Assembly: GCA_964538515.1 (NCBI GenBank)
Contig: CAZIEW010000004.1
Coordinates: 1 to 64,000 of the forward strand
Direction: 5' to 3'
Length of the DNA: 64,000 nt
Source of the DNA: CALBZH01 sp964538515
GTDB lineage: Bacteria; Desulfobacterota; Syntrophobacteria; Syntrophobacterales; Syntrophobacteraceae
Below the pieces are notes generated by a model. It was not told where the DNA came from, did no database searches, and was given only the letters and a program-made list of their open reading frames with translations. Position numbers and translations under genes: made by a program. This document shows, piece by piece, positions 24,139 to 33,174 of the stretch (positions are counted from its first letter, which is position 1; every line of letters starts with the position of its first letter).

Positions 24139-26955
24139 TTGGGTACATTTTCATGGTCTCGGCGTCGACGGGGGAAACGCAAGCCCTCAACCCTTTCTGA
24201 GGGCGATTCACCACCGCTTTCGGCGGACAGCCCCCCCCTCCCCCCTTACCACTTTCGCATCCATCGGATGGTCCGCCAGGCGCTCGATCGAATCAAGGTT
24301 CCCGAACCGCGGCCTTTCGTTGCGGATCCCTTTCAGGTGGAGGCTCTCGAAGCGCTTGAGCATACGGACGTCCTGGTCACCGCCCCCACCGGGTCGGGCA
24401 AGACCTATATCGCCGTGCAGGCCATCGTAAAGACCTTCCGTGAAGGGGGCCGATGCTGGTATGCCTCACCGCTCAAGGCGCTTTCCAATGCCAAATACGA
24501 CGAATTTGGAGAAATATTCGGATTCGACACTGTTGGGATCCTGACTGGCGACCGCAAAGAGAATTCCCAAGCCCCGATTATCGTGGGCACGACAGAGATC
24601 CTCAGAAATCAGCTCTACGACACCATGCACCAAGGCATCGACCTCCCGGTTGACCTCGTCATTCTCGACGAGGCCCATTATCTGGGCGATAATGACCGGG
24701 GCGTGGTTTGGGAGGAAGTGCTCATTTACCTCCCGGCACGCGTGAAGCTCCTGCTGCTTTCCGCAACGATCCGCAATGGTCAGGAGCTTTGCGACTGGCT
24801 GAAATGGATGCGGAATATGCCGTGCTCATGGGTGACCAGCTTTGAACGGCCGGTGCCGCTCTTCCCGCTGTATCTGTTTCCGGAGGGCGAGCTGAGCCCG
24901 CTGAGTGGGCGGCGTGGTTTGCTGCCGCGCATTCGACAGGTCGACCCCAAGTCGTTTTCCAAGGCGGACTTCATCCCCGTACGACGGGTGCTTGATGCCC
25001 TTCGCCAGGCCAACTTGCTCCCCGCCATCTTCTTTCTCAAGTCGAGGGCCGACTGCGAAAAAGCGATTCATCTTTGCGGGGCTTCCCTCTCCAGGGACGG
25101 CGCCAAGCCCCACGAGGAATTCCATGCGCGCCTCGACGAAATCCTGACAGCATACCCTTTTCTCGCTCACCATCAGCATCTGCCCATTTTGCGGCGTTCC
25201 AGGGTGGGAGCCCATCATGGAGGGCAGCTTCCGCATTGGAAGATTCTGCTGGAACGATTGATGCAAGAGGGCTATCTCGAGGCCATCTTTTCAACCTCGA
25301 CGGTGGCGGCCGGCGTCAATTTTCCTGCGAGAACAGTCGTGATTCCCCAAAGTGATCGATTCAACGGGCGAGAGTTCGTCGATCTTTCGGCAACCGATCT
25401 GCTGCAAATGACCGGACGCGCCGGAAGGCGTGGGATGGACGAGATCGGGTTCGTCCTGGTGCTTCCGGGGGCCCACCAGGACCCCCTCCTGATTCACAAT
25501 CTGCTACGCTCTCCTCCGGACCCTATCGTAAGCCAAATCCGCATCAACCACTCCATGGTGCTGAACCTGCTGCTGTCCCATGCTCCGGACGAGATCCGCT
25601 CGCTTTTCGCCGCTTCACTTGCCACTTACCAGAACTTGAGCAATGAGGCGGAAATGACCCGGGAATTTCAGCGGTTGCAGCGTGAGGCCGCCGCTTGGGC
25701 TCCTGAAATGGCCTGCAGCAGCATGGAGCGTCTGGCTCAGGTTCGACCCCGCTACGGACTCCTCAAGGAAAACATCCGCAAGGCCAGGAAGCTGCTCAAA
25801 CGGCAAACGGGCTTTCATGCTTTTCAAGATCTGCTGACTCCCGGGCGGGTCTTCAGAAGCAAACGCGGCACGCCCTATGTCGTAGTGTCTGAGCCGGAGA
25901 TGGAATTCAAGGCGGTTCGCGCGGTGCGCCTTGCCCTCCCGCTTTGTTTCCGCAAAGGTCGAATCAAGCCGTTTCGAGTAAGCTTTAAACGGATCCGAGC
26001 GTTTGGAGAAAAGCTTGACGAGCTTCCCCCGCCGAAGGACCGAGACCGATGGCTCGGACTCGCGCTCTCGATGACCGACGAGACAGCGGGAGAGATACCG
26101 CATAGCCTTTCAGAAGGGGTTTCGCCTGCTGCTGAGATCCCTTTGGATGGCATCAGCTCCACCGTTCAGGCTATAGGGGCGGGCTCGACCGCTAAAATCG
26201 AGCTCCCTCTGCCGCAGGAAGCCACCAGCCAGGACTTGGCGGATCTTCTGGCCCAGCTGGGCTCGCTCCCCTGCAATCGGTGCGCTCTTTTTGCTCCCTG
26301 CCAGAAAGGGACCGCGCACCCATTCGCCTCGTTTTTGCTGAACTATTTTGAGCAGGCCGGCCGGGTTCGTACGATCCAGGAGCAGTTGTGGCTGGAGTTC
26401 GAGCGCTACTACCGTTTCCTGCAGGAAGAAGGTTACGTGGATCCCCACGGTCATCTGACCGACGACGGGCTGTGGGCGTCCAAGCTGAGACTTGACCAGC
26501 CCCTGCTCATTTCGGAATGCATTCGCAGAGATGTTTTCCCGACGGATGACCCGCCCCTGCTTGCGGCGCTGATAGCGCCTTTCGTGATGGATCGGGATCG
26601 CCCAGGCGATGCCCAGCTTTCGACCCTGATCTGGAAGAACCAGGATGTTGCTCAGCCGTTCTTTGCCATGCTTCGAAGCCTGCAGCGGCTTCGGGAGCAC
26701 CTGCAGACCGCGGGCTTCCACACTCCCCCCATGCCGTTCTGGACCGTGGTGACCGTCTATCACTGGGCTCAGGGTGTCACGTGGGAAGACTTGCGCTCTG
26801 TCTCCGGCATGGACGAAGGCGACTTGGCGATGGTGATTTTGCGCTCGGCGGATCATTTGCGACAAATCGAATCCTTGCAGGAAACGCACCCACAGCTGGC
26901 GGTTTCCGCTCGGCGGGCTATCGACCTCATTCTCCGAGAACCGGTAGCGGTATAG
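24139..26955 (+). CDS. Ski2/Mtr4-like DExH superfamily 2 helicase
   Basis: A 938-residue ATP-dependent nucleic-acid helicase. Walker A is APTGSGKTY (residues 82-90), motif II is DEAH (177-180), motif III is SAT, and motif VI is QMTGRAGRRGMD near residue 423, a form typical of Ski2-like RNA helicases. Beyond the RecA pair comes a winged-helix/ratchet-like region. A CNRCALFAPC cluster near residue 712 may bind zinc. The first ~45 residues are Ser/Pro/Arg-rich. AGGA at 24127-24130 supports the TTG start at 24139, but ATG 24268 is a plausible shorter start. Followed after 13 bases by a metallophosphoesterase. RNA versus DNA substrate cannot be told from sequence. Confidence 0.85.
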   Translation: MGTFSWSRRRRGKRKPSTLSEGDSPPLSADSPPLPPYHFRIHRMVRQALDRIKVPEPRPFVADPFQVEALEALEHTDVLVTAPTGSGKTYIAVQAIVKTFREGGRCWYASPLKALSNAKYDEFGEIFGFDTVGILTGDRKENSQAPIIVGTTEILRNQLYDTMHQGIDLPVDLVILDEAHYLGDNDRGVVWEEVLIYLPARVKLLLLSATIRNGQELCDWLKWMRNMPCSWVTSFERPVPLFPLYLFPEGELSPLSGRRGLLPRIRQVDPKSFSKADFIPVRRVLDALRQANLLPAIFFLKSRADCEKAIHLCGASLSRDGAKPHEEFHARLDEILTAYPFLAHHQHLPILRRSRVGAHHGGQLPHWKILLERLMQEGYLEAIFSTSTVAAGVNFPARTVVIPQSDRFNGREFVDLSATDLLQMTGRAGRRGMDEIGFVLVLPGAHQDPLLIHNLLRSPPDPIVSQIRINHSMVLNLLLSHAPDEIRSLFAASLATYQNLSNEAEMTREFQRLQREAAAWAPEMACSSMERLAQVRPRYGLLKENIRKARKLLKRQTGFHAFQDLLTPGRVFRSKRGTPYVVVSEPEMEFKAVRAVRLALPLCFRKGRIKPFRVSFKRIRAFGEKLDELPPPKDRDRWLGLALSMTDETAGEIPHSLSEGVSPAAEIPLDGISSTVQAIGAGSTAKIELPLPQEATSQDLADLLAQLGSLPCNRCALFAPCQKGTAHPFASFLLNYFEQAGRVRTIQEQLWLEFERYYRFLQEEGYVDPHGHLTDDGLWASKLRLDQPLLISECIRRDVFPTDDPPLLAALIAPFVMDRDRPGDAQLSTLIWKNQDVAQPFFAMLRSLQRLREHLQTAGFHTPPMPFWTVVTVYHWAQGVTWEDLRSVSGMDEGDLAMVILRSADHLRQIESLQETHPQLAVSARRAIDLILREPVAV

Positions 26956-26968
26956 GTGATGAGAAGGC

Positions 26969-27718
26969 ATGGCACGAATTGCTGTCATCTCTGATATTCA
27001 TGGGAATCTCGAGGCGCTCGAGGCGGTATTGCTTGCCATCCAGAAGAGCGAGGTCGATCACCTGGTTCATCTCGGTGACCTCGTCGGCTACAACGCAAAT
27101 CCGAGGGAGTGTGTGGTGCTTCTTCGGGAGCATCAGGCCATCTGCGTCCTCGGGAACCACGACATGGCCCTGCTCGAGCCACGATTCGCCGAGAACTTCA
27201 ACGTCATGGCGTTCCAGGCCCTGCATTACTCGATCAGCCAGCTGACTCCCCTGGAAAAGCGTTATCTTCAGGGACTTGCACGCAGCGAAGTCCTGTGGGA
27301 CCGATACCTCATCTGCCATGGGACTCCCGAAAGCCTGGAATCTTATATCCAAAACGTGTTCCAGGCGAAGCGCACCTTCAACCTGTTGCGCAAGCACTAC
27401 AGTGGTGTACGCGTCTGCTTCTTCGGTCACACCCACGTTCAAACGGCGTGGATCAGCGATCCGCGCGGAAAGGTCTTTGCGCTGGAGCATGCCAACGGGG
27501 AGCTCCACCTTGAATCCGACCACCGTTACCTGGTGAATCCCGGAAGTGTCGGGCAGCCGAGACAGCGCGACAATCGCGCGCATTACCTGCTTTTCGATTC
27601 CGAGCGCGAAGTCGTTTCGTTTCGCGCGGTGCCTTATGACATCAAGACCGCCCAAGATAAGATTCTCAAGGCAAAGCTGCCAAAATACCTGGCAATGCGT
27701 CTAAACGACGGGATTTAG
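26969..27718 (+). CDS. Metallophosphoesterase (YfcE/MJ0936-like)
   Basis: A 249-residue calcineurin-type phosphoesterase with the complete set of metal-binding motifs in order: SDIHGN, GDLVGY, GNHD, CHGTP and FFGHTHV. Such enzymes hydrolyse phosphodiesters, including cyclic nucleotides and RNA ends. It begins 13 bases after the helicase and is followed after 10 bases by an acetyltransferase, so the three form an operon. A link to RNA metabolism via the helicase is attractive but unproven. Family secure. Confidence 0.88.
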   Translation: MARIAVISDIHGNLEALEAVLLAIQKSEVDHLVHLGDLVGYNANPRECVVLLREHQAICVLGNHDMALLEPRFAENFNVMAFQALHYSISQLTPLEKRYLQGLARSEVLWDRYLICHGTPESLESYIQNVFQAKRTFNLLRKHYSGVRVCFFGHTHVQTAWISDPRGKVFALEHANGELHLESDHRYLVNPGSVGQPRQRDNRAHYLLFDSEREVVSFRAVPYDIKTAQDKILKAKLPKYLAMRLNDGI

Positions 27719-27728
27719 CAGGAGGGAG

Positions 27729-28301
27729 ATGATGTTCGGAAGCAAAGAGGGAACGCTCAAGGACGGCTCGAAGGTGATCATCAGGCCCATGGTCAGAACC
27801 GATGAAGAGGCGCTTTTCCGTTTCTTCCAGTCCCTTCCGGACGAGCTGGTCCTCTTTATCCGACACAATGTGAAGAATCGCGACGTGATCCGGGAATGGG
27901 CCGAGAAGCTCAACTACGATCGCGTTCTGCCCCTCATCGCGCTCGCTGGAGAGGAAATCATCGGAGACGCAACGCTTCATCGCGTCGCACACGGATGGAA
28001 GCGTCACATCGGGCGCGTGCGCGTCGTCATCTCACCACAGTACCACCGGTTCGGCCTGGCAACTCTCATGCTCAACGAGCTGGTGACGCTGGGTCATGAG
28101 CTGGGTTTGGAAAAACTGTGGGCTGAGATTCCGCTCGACTCGGTGGGAGCCATCCGCGCTTGTCGAAATGCGGGCTTTGCATCGAAAGCGGTGATAGAAG
28201 GCATGGTCAAAAACGCGCGCGGCGAAAATCAGGATGTGCTCATCATGGTCTGCGACATTCCGACGTTCTTTGACCGGCGTTGGGCGGAGCAGAATCCTTA
28301 A
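27729..28301 (+). CDS. GNAT-family N-acetyltransferase
   Basis: A 190-residue acetyltransferase. After an N-terminal strand (KVIIRPMVRTDEEALFRFF) come the central strands and the acetyl-CoA loop region (ISPQYHRFGLATLMLNELV), then VGAIRACRNAGF, the usual C-terminal GNAT block. GGAGGGAG precedes the ATG codons at 27729 and 27732. Third gene of the helicase operon, converging on the kinase gene with 21 bases between stops. Resembles the acetyltransferase domain attached to acyl-CoA synthetases and protein acetylases, so a protein substrate is possible. Substrate unknown. Confidence 0.83.
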   Translation: MMFGSKEGTLKDGSKVIIRPMVRTDEEALFRFFQSLPDELVLFIRHNVKNRDVIREWAEKLNYDRVLPLIALAGEEIIGDATLHRVAHGWKRHIGRVRVVISPQYHRFGLATLMLNELVTLGHELGLEKLWAEIPLDSVGAIRACRNAGFASKAVIEGMVKNARGENQDVLIMVCDIPTFFDRRWAEQNP

Positions 28302-28322
28302 AGAGGACCTCGACTGGCGCAC

Positions 28323-29669
28323 TCACGTCGTCGTCAGCCACGTTCCATTCCCAAAGCCCGGGCACTGCCGCAGGAGGTCCTCCCTCAGGTCCGTTGCCGT
28401 TCGGTATCGTTGCGTCCAATCCTTTTGCAGGCACCGCAAAATGAGGACCTCCAATGGTTCGGACAGCTGGGGCTCCAGGTTGCGAGGAGGCTCTGGGGGG
28501 GCTTCCAGGATGAGGTCCATGAGCTGTTTCTCGTTGTCGTCGTAAAATGGCAAGCACCCCGTCGCAAGCGCGTACAGGATGATTCCTGAAGCCCACACGT
28601 CGCTGGCCAGCCGGCTGTTCCCCATGATTTGCTCCGGCGCCATGTACGGACGCGATCCGATGATCGTGTTGCTGATGCTGCGCCGGGTGAGATCCTTGCC
28701 TGTGCCGAAATCCAGGAGCTTGAGTGTCCCTTGGTGCGTGATGATGATGTTCTCCGGTTTCACGTCGCGGTGCATGATGTTCCGCGCGTGAGCATAGGAC
28801 AGGACTTCCAGAAGCTCCAGAAACGCCCTTTCTTTCATCGCGGGCTCCATCCCCTTGTTGAGCAAGTCCTGAAGCGTGGAGCCTTCCACATATTCCTGAA
28901 TCAGGATGACCTTAGACTCCTCTTTCACCACTTCCATGAGGTGGACGGCGTTGGGATGGCTTGCCAACCGCTTCAGAATCGCCGCCTCGCGCAGGAACTT
29001 CGTGTTCATCTTTGGGCTGTGGGGGATCTTCGCCACCGCGATCCGATCGGCGGCATGGTCCCGAACCAACCACACTTCACTGTAGCTGCCAAACCCAAGA
29101 CGGCGCAATTTCTCCCACTTGCCAGCCAGGATGGGCTGCTCCAGTTTGAGGGAGTCACTCTTACCCCGGATCGCTGCAGCAAAACGCTCTAATCCGTGCT
29201 TGACCCATCCGGTCACGCCATCGATGATCTGAACCAGCCAAGTCCGCGGATCCCCCTCTCGGGCGGCATCCTCGAGGGTGCTTTGCCCCCACTCCAGCAG
29301 CACCAGGAGGCGTGGCGGAAACGCGTTGGGGTCCAGCGGCAAGATCCAGTACTCATTGGCCCCAGCGCGGAGGTAGTGCCGGACCTGTCCGGCTTGCTCA
29401 GGCGGCAAGAGCACAAGGATCGGCGATGGATGCTTCATTGCCTTGCGAAGACGCCTGACATCCTGATCGGCCCGCTTCCTCTCCACTCCTACCTGCAGCA
29501 CGACAAGCAAAAGACCTGGGGCCACGACCATCGGCATGCCTTCTTCGAGGCTGGGTGCTGCGCTGATCCCGATCTGAAAATCGCATTCGGAAATGAGTCT
29601 CTGGATTGTCTCGGCCTCTGTCTCTTGCACACCGACGAGAACAATTCGATACTCCGTCAGAGGAGCCAT
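28323..29669 (-). CDS. Ser/Thr protein kinase with N-terminal receiver-like domain
   Basis: A 448-residue cytoplasmic fusion. Residues 1-~130 have the length and strand pattern of a receiver domain (YRIVLVGV; LLLVVLQV; ILVLLPP; LRAGANEYWILPLD), but the expected phospho-acceptor Asp is Gln59, so it cannot be phosphorylated in the usual way. Residues ~185-445 are a complete Hanks-type kinase: GFGSYSEVW loop, Lys214, Glu228, HRDVKPEN (300-307), DFG (320-322) and APE. No membrane helix or PASTA repeats. It converges on the helicase operon. An active kinase governed by a degenerate receiver module is the natural reading. Confidence 0.87.
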   Translation of the reverse strand: MAPLTEYRIVLVGVQETEAETIQRLISECDFQIGISAAPSLEEGMPMVVAPGLLLVVLQVGVERKRADQDVRRLRKAMKHPSPILVLLPPEQAGQVRHYLRAGANEYWILPLDPNAFPPRLLVLLEWGQSTLEDAAREGDPRTWLVQIIDGVTGWVKHGLERFAAAIRGKSDSLKLEQPILAGKWEKLRRLGFGSYSEVWLVRDHAADRIAVAKIPHSPKMNTKFLREAAILKRLASHPNAVHLMEVVKEESKVILIQEYVEGSTLQDLLNKGMEPAMKERAFLELLEVLSYAHARNIMHRDVKPENIIITHQGTLKLLDFGTGKDLTRRSISNTIIGSRPYMAPEQIMGNSRLASDVWASGIILYALATGCLPFYDDNEKQLMDLILEAPPEPPRNLEPQLSEPLEVLILRCLQKDWTQRYRTATDLREDLLRQCPGFGNGTWLTTT

Positions 29670-29710
29670 GATGGGATCCGTGATGAGGTGGGGTGTGACC
29701 GAAAAGCCAC

Positions 29711-29740
29711 AAAAAAGGGCGGAGCACCTCTGCTCCGCCC
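29711..29740 (-). terminator. Intrinsic terminator of the MFS transporter gene
   Basis: GGGCGGAGCA (29717-29726) and TGCTCCGCCC (29731-29740) form a 10-bp stem with a 4-base loop. A6 at 29711-29716 gives a U-tract on the minus strand. It sits about 150 bases past the MFS stop codon. Confidence 0.8.
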
Positions 29741-29779
29741 CTGGGTCTCACTAGCGCTCCGTCAACCTTGTCTCGTAAA

Positions 29780-29866
29780 GGACCCCCCTTTGATTCCCCC
29801 TCGAGGGGGGTTGGGGGGTGTTGGCTTGTCCGGCACAACTTCTTTGACCGAGTTACTAGTGTGGCA
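29780..29866. repeat. Dispersed intergenic repeat, copy 2
   Basis: Matches the repeat at 11463-11545: CCTTTGATTCCCCCTCGAGG, GGGTTGGGGGGTGTTGG and CCGGCACAACTTC in the same order. It lies just beyond the stop codon of the MFS gene, between that gene and its terminator. Confidence 0.6.
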
Positions 29867-29887
29867 TCATTCCTGCCTTACGGCCCC

Positions 29888-31222
29888 CTACTTGGCGGCC
29901 TGCATGGCCTGCGCGCCCTCGCCTGCGGCCATCGGACGCTTCGTGAGCTTACACACGATAACCGCGGCGACCAGGATCAGGCCTGAAAGATAGAACGCAT
30001 AATCCAGGCTTCCCGTGGCATCCTTGATGAACCCAGCGGCCTGAGGCACGAAGAAGGCGATGCCCCAACCGATGAACACCAAGCCATAGTTGAATCCAAG
30101 GTTCTTGGGGCCGAAGAAGTCGGCCGTGAAGGCGGGCAGCAGCGAAAGACCGCCACCATACTGCCAGTAAGCGATACCCACGGCCAAGAAGAGCAGGAGA
30201 ACGCTGCCGCTCTTCATAATGGCGGGCATAAGAAACAGACAGACCGCTGAAATGGCGCAGTTGAGCAAATATGCGTTGGTTCGGCCGATCTTGTCCGAGT
30301 AAAGTCCGGTACCGATACGTCCCGCAGCGTTCACAAAGCCACCGTATGAAGCCAGGAGCCAAGCATTCGCCGCGAAGAAGGCGATGCCCGCCGCCGTCTT
30401 GCTGAGCATGGGCGCTGCGTTGCCGATGATCAGCAAACCCGATTGCGACGTGCCAATGAACATGAAAACCAAAGCATAGAACTGGACCGTTTTCACCATG
30501 TCCCCGGCCACCCAGTCGACAGCGGTCAGGCTGGTCTGAACTGGTGCACCGGCTGTGGCCTTTAGAGCCGAAGGAGGTGGCGGGGGAACATATCCGGGCT
30601 CCGGCCATGCCAGCAACTGTCCGGCGATGATGACCACGATGGCAAACAGGATGCCCAAACCGATGAAGCTTCCTGAAATGCCGTAGCTGCCAATCAGATA
30701 TTTGGCCAACGGCGCGATATAGATAGCCGCGCCTCCGTACCCGCCAACCACAAGGCCCACGATGAGACCGCGTTTGTGCGGTCCGAACCACTTCACCGCA
30801 GCGGGGGTCGGCGCAGCGTAGCCGATGCCCATGCCCATACCACCCAGGATGCCAAAGCCGATCACGAGGCCGGTGTAGCTTTTCATCAAGCCGGAAATGA
30901 TACAGCCCGCGGCCAGCAGCAAACCGCCAAGCGTGGCGCCGACTTTCGGTCCGTACTTGTCCTGAATACGACCGCCGGGAATCATGAACAAGGCGAAAAC
31001 AAAACCGCAGATGGCGTACGCCCAGGTGGCCTGCGCGTCATTCAGATAGACCCAGCCTTCGTTGATACCCGTCATCGCGGATCCGGCAGGGTGGTCCTTT
31101 GAATAAAGGAGAGCCGCCTTCCACACGCTCCAGGCGTAGAGGATACCCAAACACAAGTTCACCGCCGTGCCCGCAAAAGTCACGACCCACGCCTTAGTTG
31201 GAACCTTTTCAGGTGCTGCCAT
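29888..31222 (-). CDS. MFS transporter, oxalate/formate antiporter (OFA) family
   Basis: A 444-residue, 12-helix major facilitator. The N-terminal AGTAVNLCLGILYAWSVW, the GGRIQDKYGPK loop and YAAPTPAAVKWFGPHKRGLIVGLVVGGYG are the OFA hallmarks. OFA members exchange small carboxylates such as oxalate, formate, lactate or pyruvate. AGGAG precedes the ATG by five bases. It is monocistronic, with a terminator at 29711-29740 and a long upstream region. The exact substrate cannot be read from sequence; in an anaerobe a monocarboxylate is likely. Confidence 0.87.
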   Translation of the reverse strand: MAAPEKVPTKAWVVTFAGTAVNLCLGILYAWSVWKAALLYSKDHPAGSAMTGINEGWVYLNDAQATWAYAICGFVFALFMIPGGRIQDKYGPKVGATLGGLLLAAGCIISGLMKSYTGLVIGFGILGGMGMGIGYAAPTPAAVKWFGPHKRGLIVGLVVGGYGGAAIYIAPLAKYLIGSYGISGSFIGLGILFAIVVIIAGQLLAWPEPGYVPPPPPSALKATAGAPVQTSLTAVDWVAGDMVKTVQFYALVFMFIGTSQSGLLIIGNAAPMLSKTAAGIAFFAANAWLLASYGGFVNAAGRIGTGLYSDKIGRTNAYLLNCAISAVCLFLMPAIMKSGSVLLLFLAVGIAYWQYGGGLSLLPAFTADFFGPKNLGFNYGLVFIGWGIAFFVPQAAGFIKDATGSLDYAFYLSGLILVAAVIVCKLTKRPMAAGEGAQAMQAAK

Positions 31223-31902
31223 CTTTGTCTCCTTATGACTGTCTGTGTCGATCCGTATGAGATCAAAAAATGCAGAAAAAAAACGAAATGACTTGGCTCC
31301 CAGCCTGTACTCGCCGTGTATGGTTGCTCACACACCGCGAGCAGATGAGTGCTTTTGAAACCGCGTTAAAGCACCATGTCGAGAATGAGAGATGAGACGC
31401 CGCGTCGGAGAATGAACTGGTCGACAGGAAAAGAGCAGGAAATTCAGCAGCAGAACCAGACCCTACGCACCCACCACCTATCCAATGATCCGGTCGTGTG
31501 GGTGCTTCGCAATTCCAGATGCCGATTTGTTTGGAGGAATGATGAAAAACTGCAACCGACACTCCTTACATGAGGAGCGCTGGACTCTGAGGCGTTCCCC
31601 TCCTTTCTGGCCGATTCGGTCGGCCTCGTTTGCGGTATCCGTTTCCCGTTAAACGACTTGCTTCACAACCCTGTGCACTTTCGCAGATGTTATGACATGC
31701 GCTCCGGAACCCTGTCAAGGGGAATTGTTATTGATTCTATATTGTTATGAAATGCACAAGGACGAACGGCGTCTCTGCCTCGTTTCGCTTCATGTGAGAA
31801 AAAGCTCAATATGAGAAGCGGCCATGCACCGGTGTAAGCCAGATAAAGAACGGCACAGAGCATTCCTTCAACAATCCTCATACGACAGCGTTCACAAACT
31901 TT
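31223..31902. other. Long intergenic region upstream of the MFS gene
   Basis: About 680 bases without a gene I can support. It has an 8-bp inverted repeat (31467-31474 with 31498-31505), GGCCGA/TCGGCC arms near 31610-31626, and an AT-rich patch around 31725-31752. A short minus-strand frame at 31690-31881 has one hydrophobic stretch but no ribosome site or family features. Confidence 0.5.
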
Positions 31903-32322
31903 TTACCTATCCATTTGTTCATACGGCTTGAGATGCACGTGCTCGATTTCAGGCTTGAGGAAGAAGCGGCTCTCTTTCACCTTCTTTTCAAGGAAGCTGG
32001 TCGTGAAGACGGCCTTGTTTGCAGCTTCGAAACTGCTCAAGCTCTTCACCGCGGGCAGACTGACAAGAGCGTCGATACACAGCGCGTGGACAATCTCCAT
32101 CTCCGCGTTGAGGGCGATGAGGTCCACCGGACGGTCTGCAATTCTCGGCGGAAGGTAGTCCGCGACAACCTTGAAGCCGGCTTCGGTGAGCCGGCCATAG
32201 AGATGGCACTGAAGCGTACGACGGACGGTGTGATCATTGCGATAGGGCTTGGGGATTCGCCGCCAGGCCTCTTCCATCGTGTCTTTCCACCGGTGCAGCT
32301 GTTCCGTGAATTGTTCGTCCAT
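31903..32322 (-). CDS. Hypothetical protein, 139 residues
   Basis: A soluble protein I do not recognise. It is rich in charged residues, with an N-terminal helical part (FTEQLHRWKDTMEEAWRRIPKPYRN) and a middle part (VDLIALNAEMEIVHALCIDAL) whose alternating hydrophobics suggest an alpha/beta fold. GGAGG lies a few bases before the ATG and codon use is like that of neighbouring genes, so it is probably real. It stands alone between the MFS upstream region and rfbC. The DLI..N..EIVHALCID pattern loosely resembles restriction-like nuclease folds but catalytic residues cannot be assigned. Function unknown. Confidence 0.55.
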   Translation of the reverse strand: MDEQFTEQLHRWKDTMEEAWRRIPKPYRNDHTVRRTLQCHLYGRLTEAGFKVVADYLPPRIADRPVDLIALNAEMEIVHALCIDALVSLPAVKSLSSFEAANKAVFTTSFLEKKVKESRFFLKPEIEHVHLKPYEQMDR

Positions 32323-32564
32323 GGGGCCTCCATGCTATCGAGTAAGCGCCTGTGATACCAGCCTTGCAGCCAGCTTCGATGCCGCTTCCTTTAATGAATG
32401 ATCCTCCATCTGTCAAAACCAAATTACGTTTGATGCCAGGGGAGGCTTGCGCTTGATTCGGCCCTGTGGTAGTTGCTCATCGAGCGCAGAGCCAGGCGAG
32501 TACGTCCGTTGGAGCCAGGTTCCAGCGGCGTTGAACCGTTGCCGTTGTCACAAAGAGATCTTTC

Positions 32565-33128
32565 ATGAAGGTATGGTCCACCGAACTGCCTGAAGTCATA
32601 ATCGTTGAGCCCGATGTCTATCGGGACCCCCGCGGATACTTGCTCGAGACCTATCAGGGCAAACGCTATCCCGAGCTTGGAATCCGTGCGTCCTTTGTTC
32701 AGGACAATCTTTCCTGCTCCAGTCGCGGGATATTAAGGGGGTTGCACTACCAACTGGGACGGCCGCAAGGCAAGCTTGTGACCGTCATGCAGGGCAGGAT
32801 TTTCGACGTTGCCGTGGACATTCGCATGGGCTCATCGACCTTCGGGCGTTGGGTGGGCATTGAGCTTTCTTCGGACGATCATCGGCAAATCTACGTTCCG
32901 GAAGGGTTCGCCCATGGCTTCTGCGTCCTGAGTGAAACAGCGGTCGTCCTGTACAAGTGCACGGACTATTATGCTCCCCGTGAAGAGCGCGGGATTCTGT
33001 GGAATTGTCCAACCCTTGGAATTCCCTGGCCTGTCAGGGAGCCGGTCCTGTCAACGAAAGATGCCGCGCTGCCCACCCTGAAGGCCGCGAGCGAGGCAGA
33101 CCTTCCTCGTTTTGTCTCCCGCGTCTGA
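32565..33128 (+). CDS. rfbC: dTDP-4-dehydrorhamnose 3,5-epimerase
   Basis: Third enzyme of dTDP-L-rhamnose synthesis. At 187 residues the cupin core is complete: DPRGYLLETYQGKRY, the catalytic His in GILRGLHYQ, QGKLVTVMQGRIFDVAVDIR, VPEGFAHGFCVLSE and the active-site Tyr region YKCTDYYAP. AAAGAGA lies seven bases before the ATG. Other rml/rfb genes are not adjacent, but ugd at 22-23 kb also serves sugar nucleotide supply. It is followed after 46 bases by an aminotransferase on the same strand. Strong call. Confidence 0.92.
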   Translation: MKVWSTELPEVIIVEPDVYRDPRGYLLETYQGKRYPELGIRASFVQDNLSCSSRGILRGLHYQLGRPQGKLVTVMQGRIFDVAVDIRMGSSTFGRWVGIELSSDDHRQIYVPEGFAHGFCVLSETAVVLYKCTDYYAPREERGILWNCPTLGIPWPVREPVLSTKDAALPTLKAASEADLPRFVSRV

Positions 33129-33174
33129 CATCACGCATCACACAGGATCCTGAGCGATCCGGGAGGGGAAGGTC

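Noticed and set aside
31550..31567. Possible minus-strand sigma-54 promoter upstream of the MFS gene
   Set aside because: GG and GC spacing is correct and TTGCA is present, but the -24 context is AGGAGT, not TGGCA, and it lies more than 300 bases from the gene.
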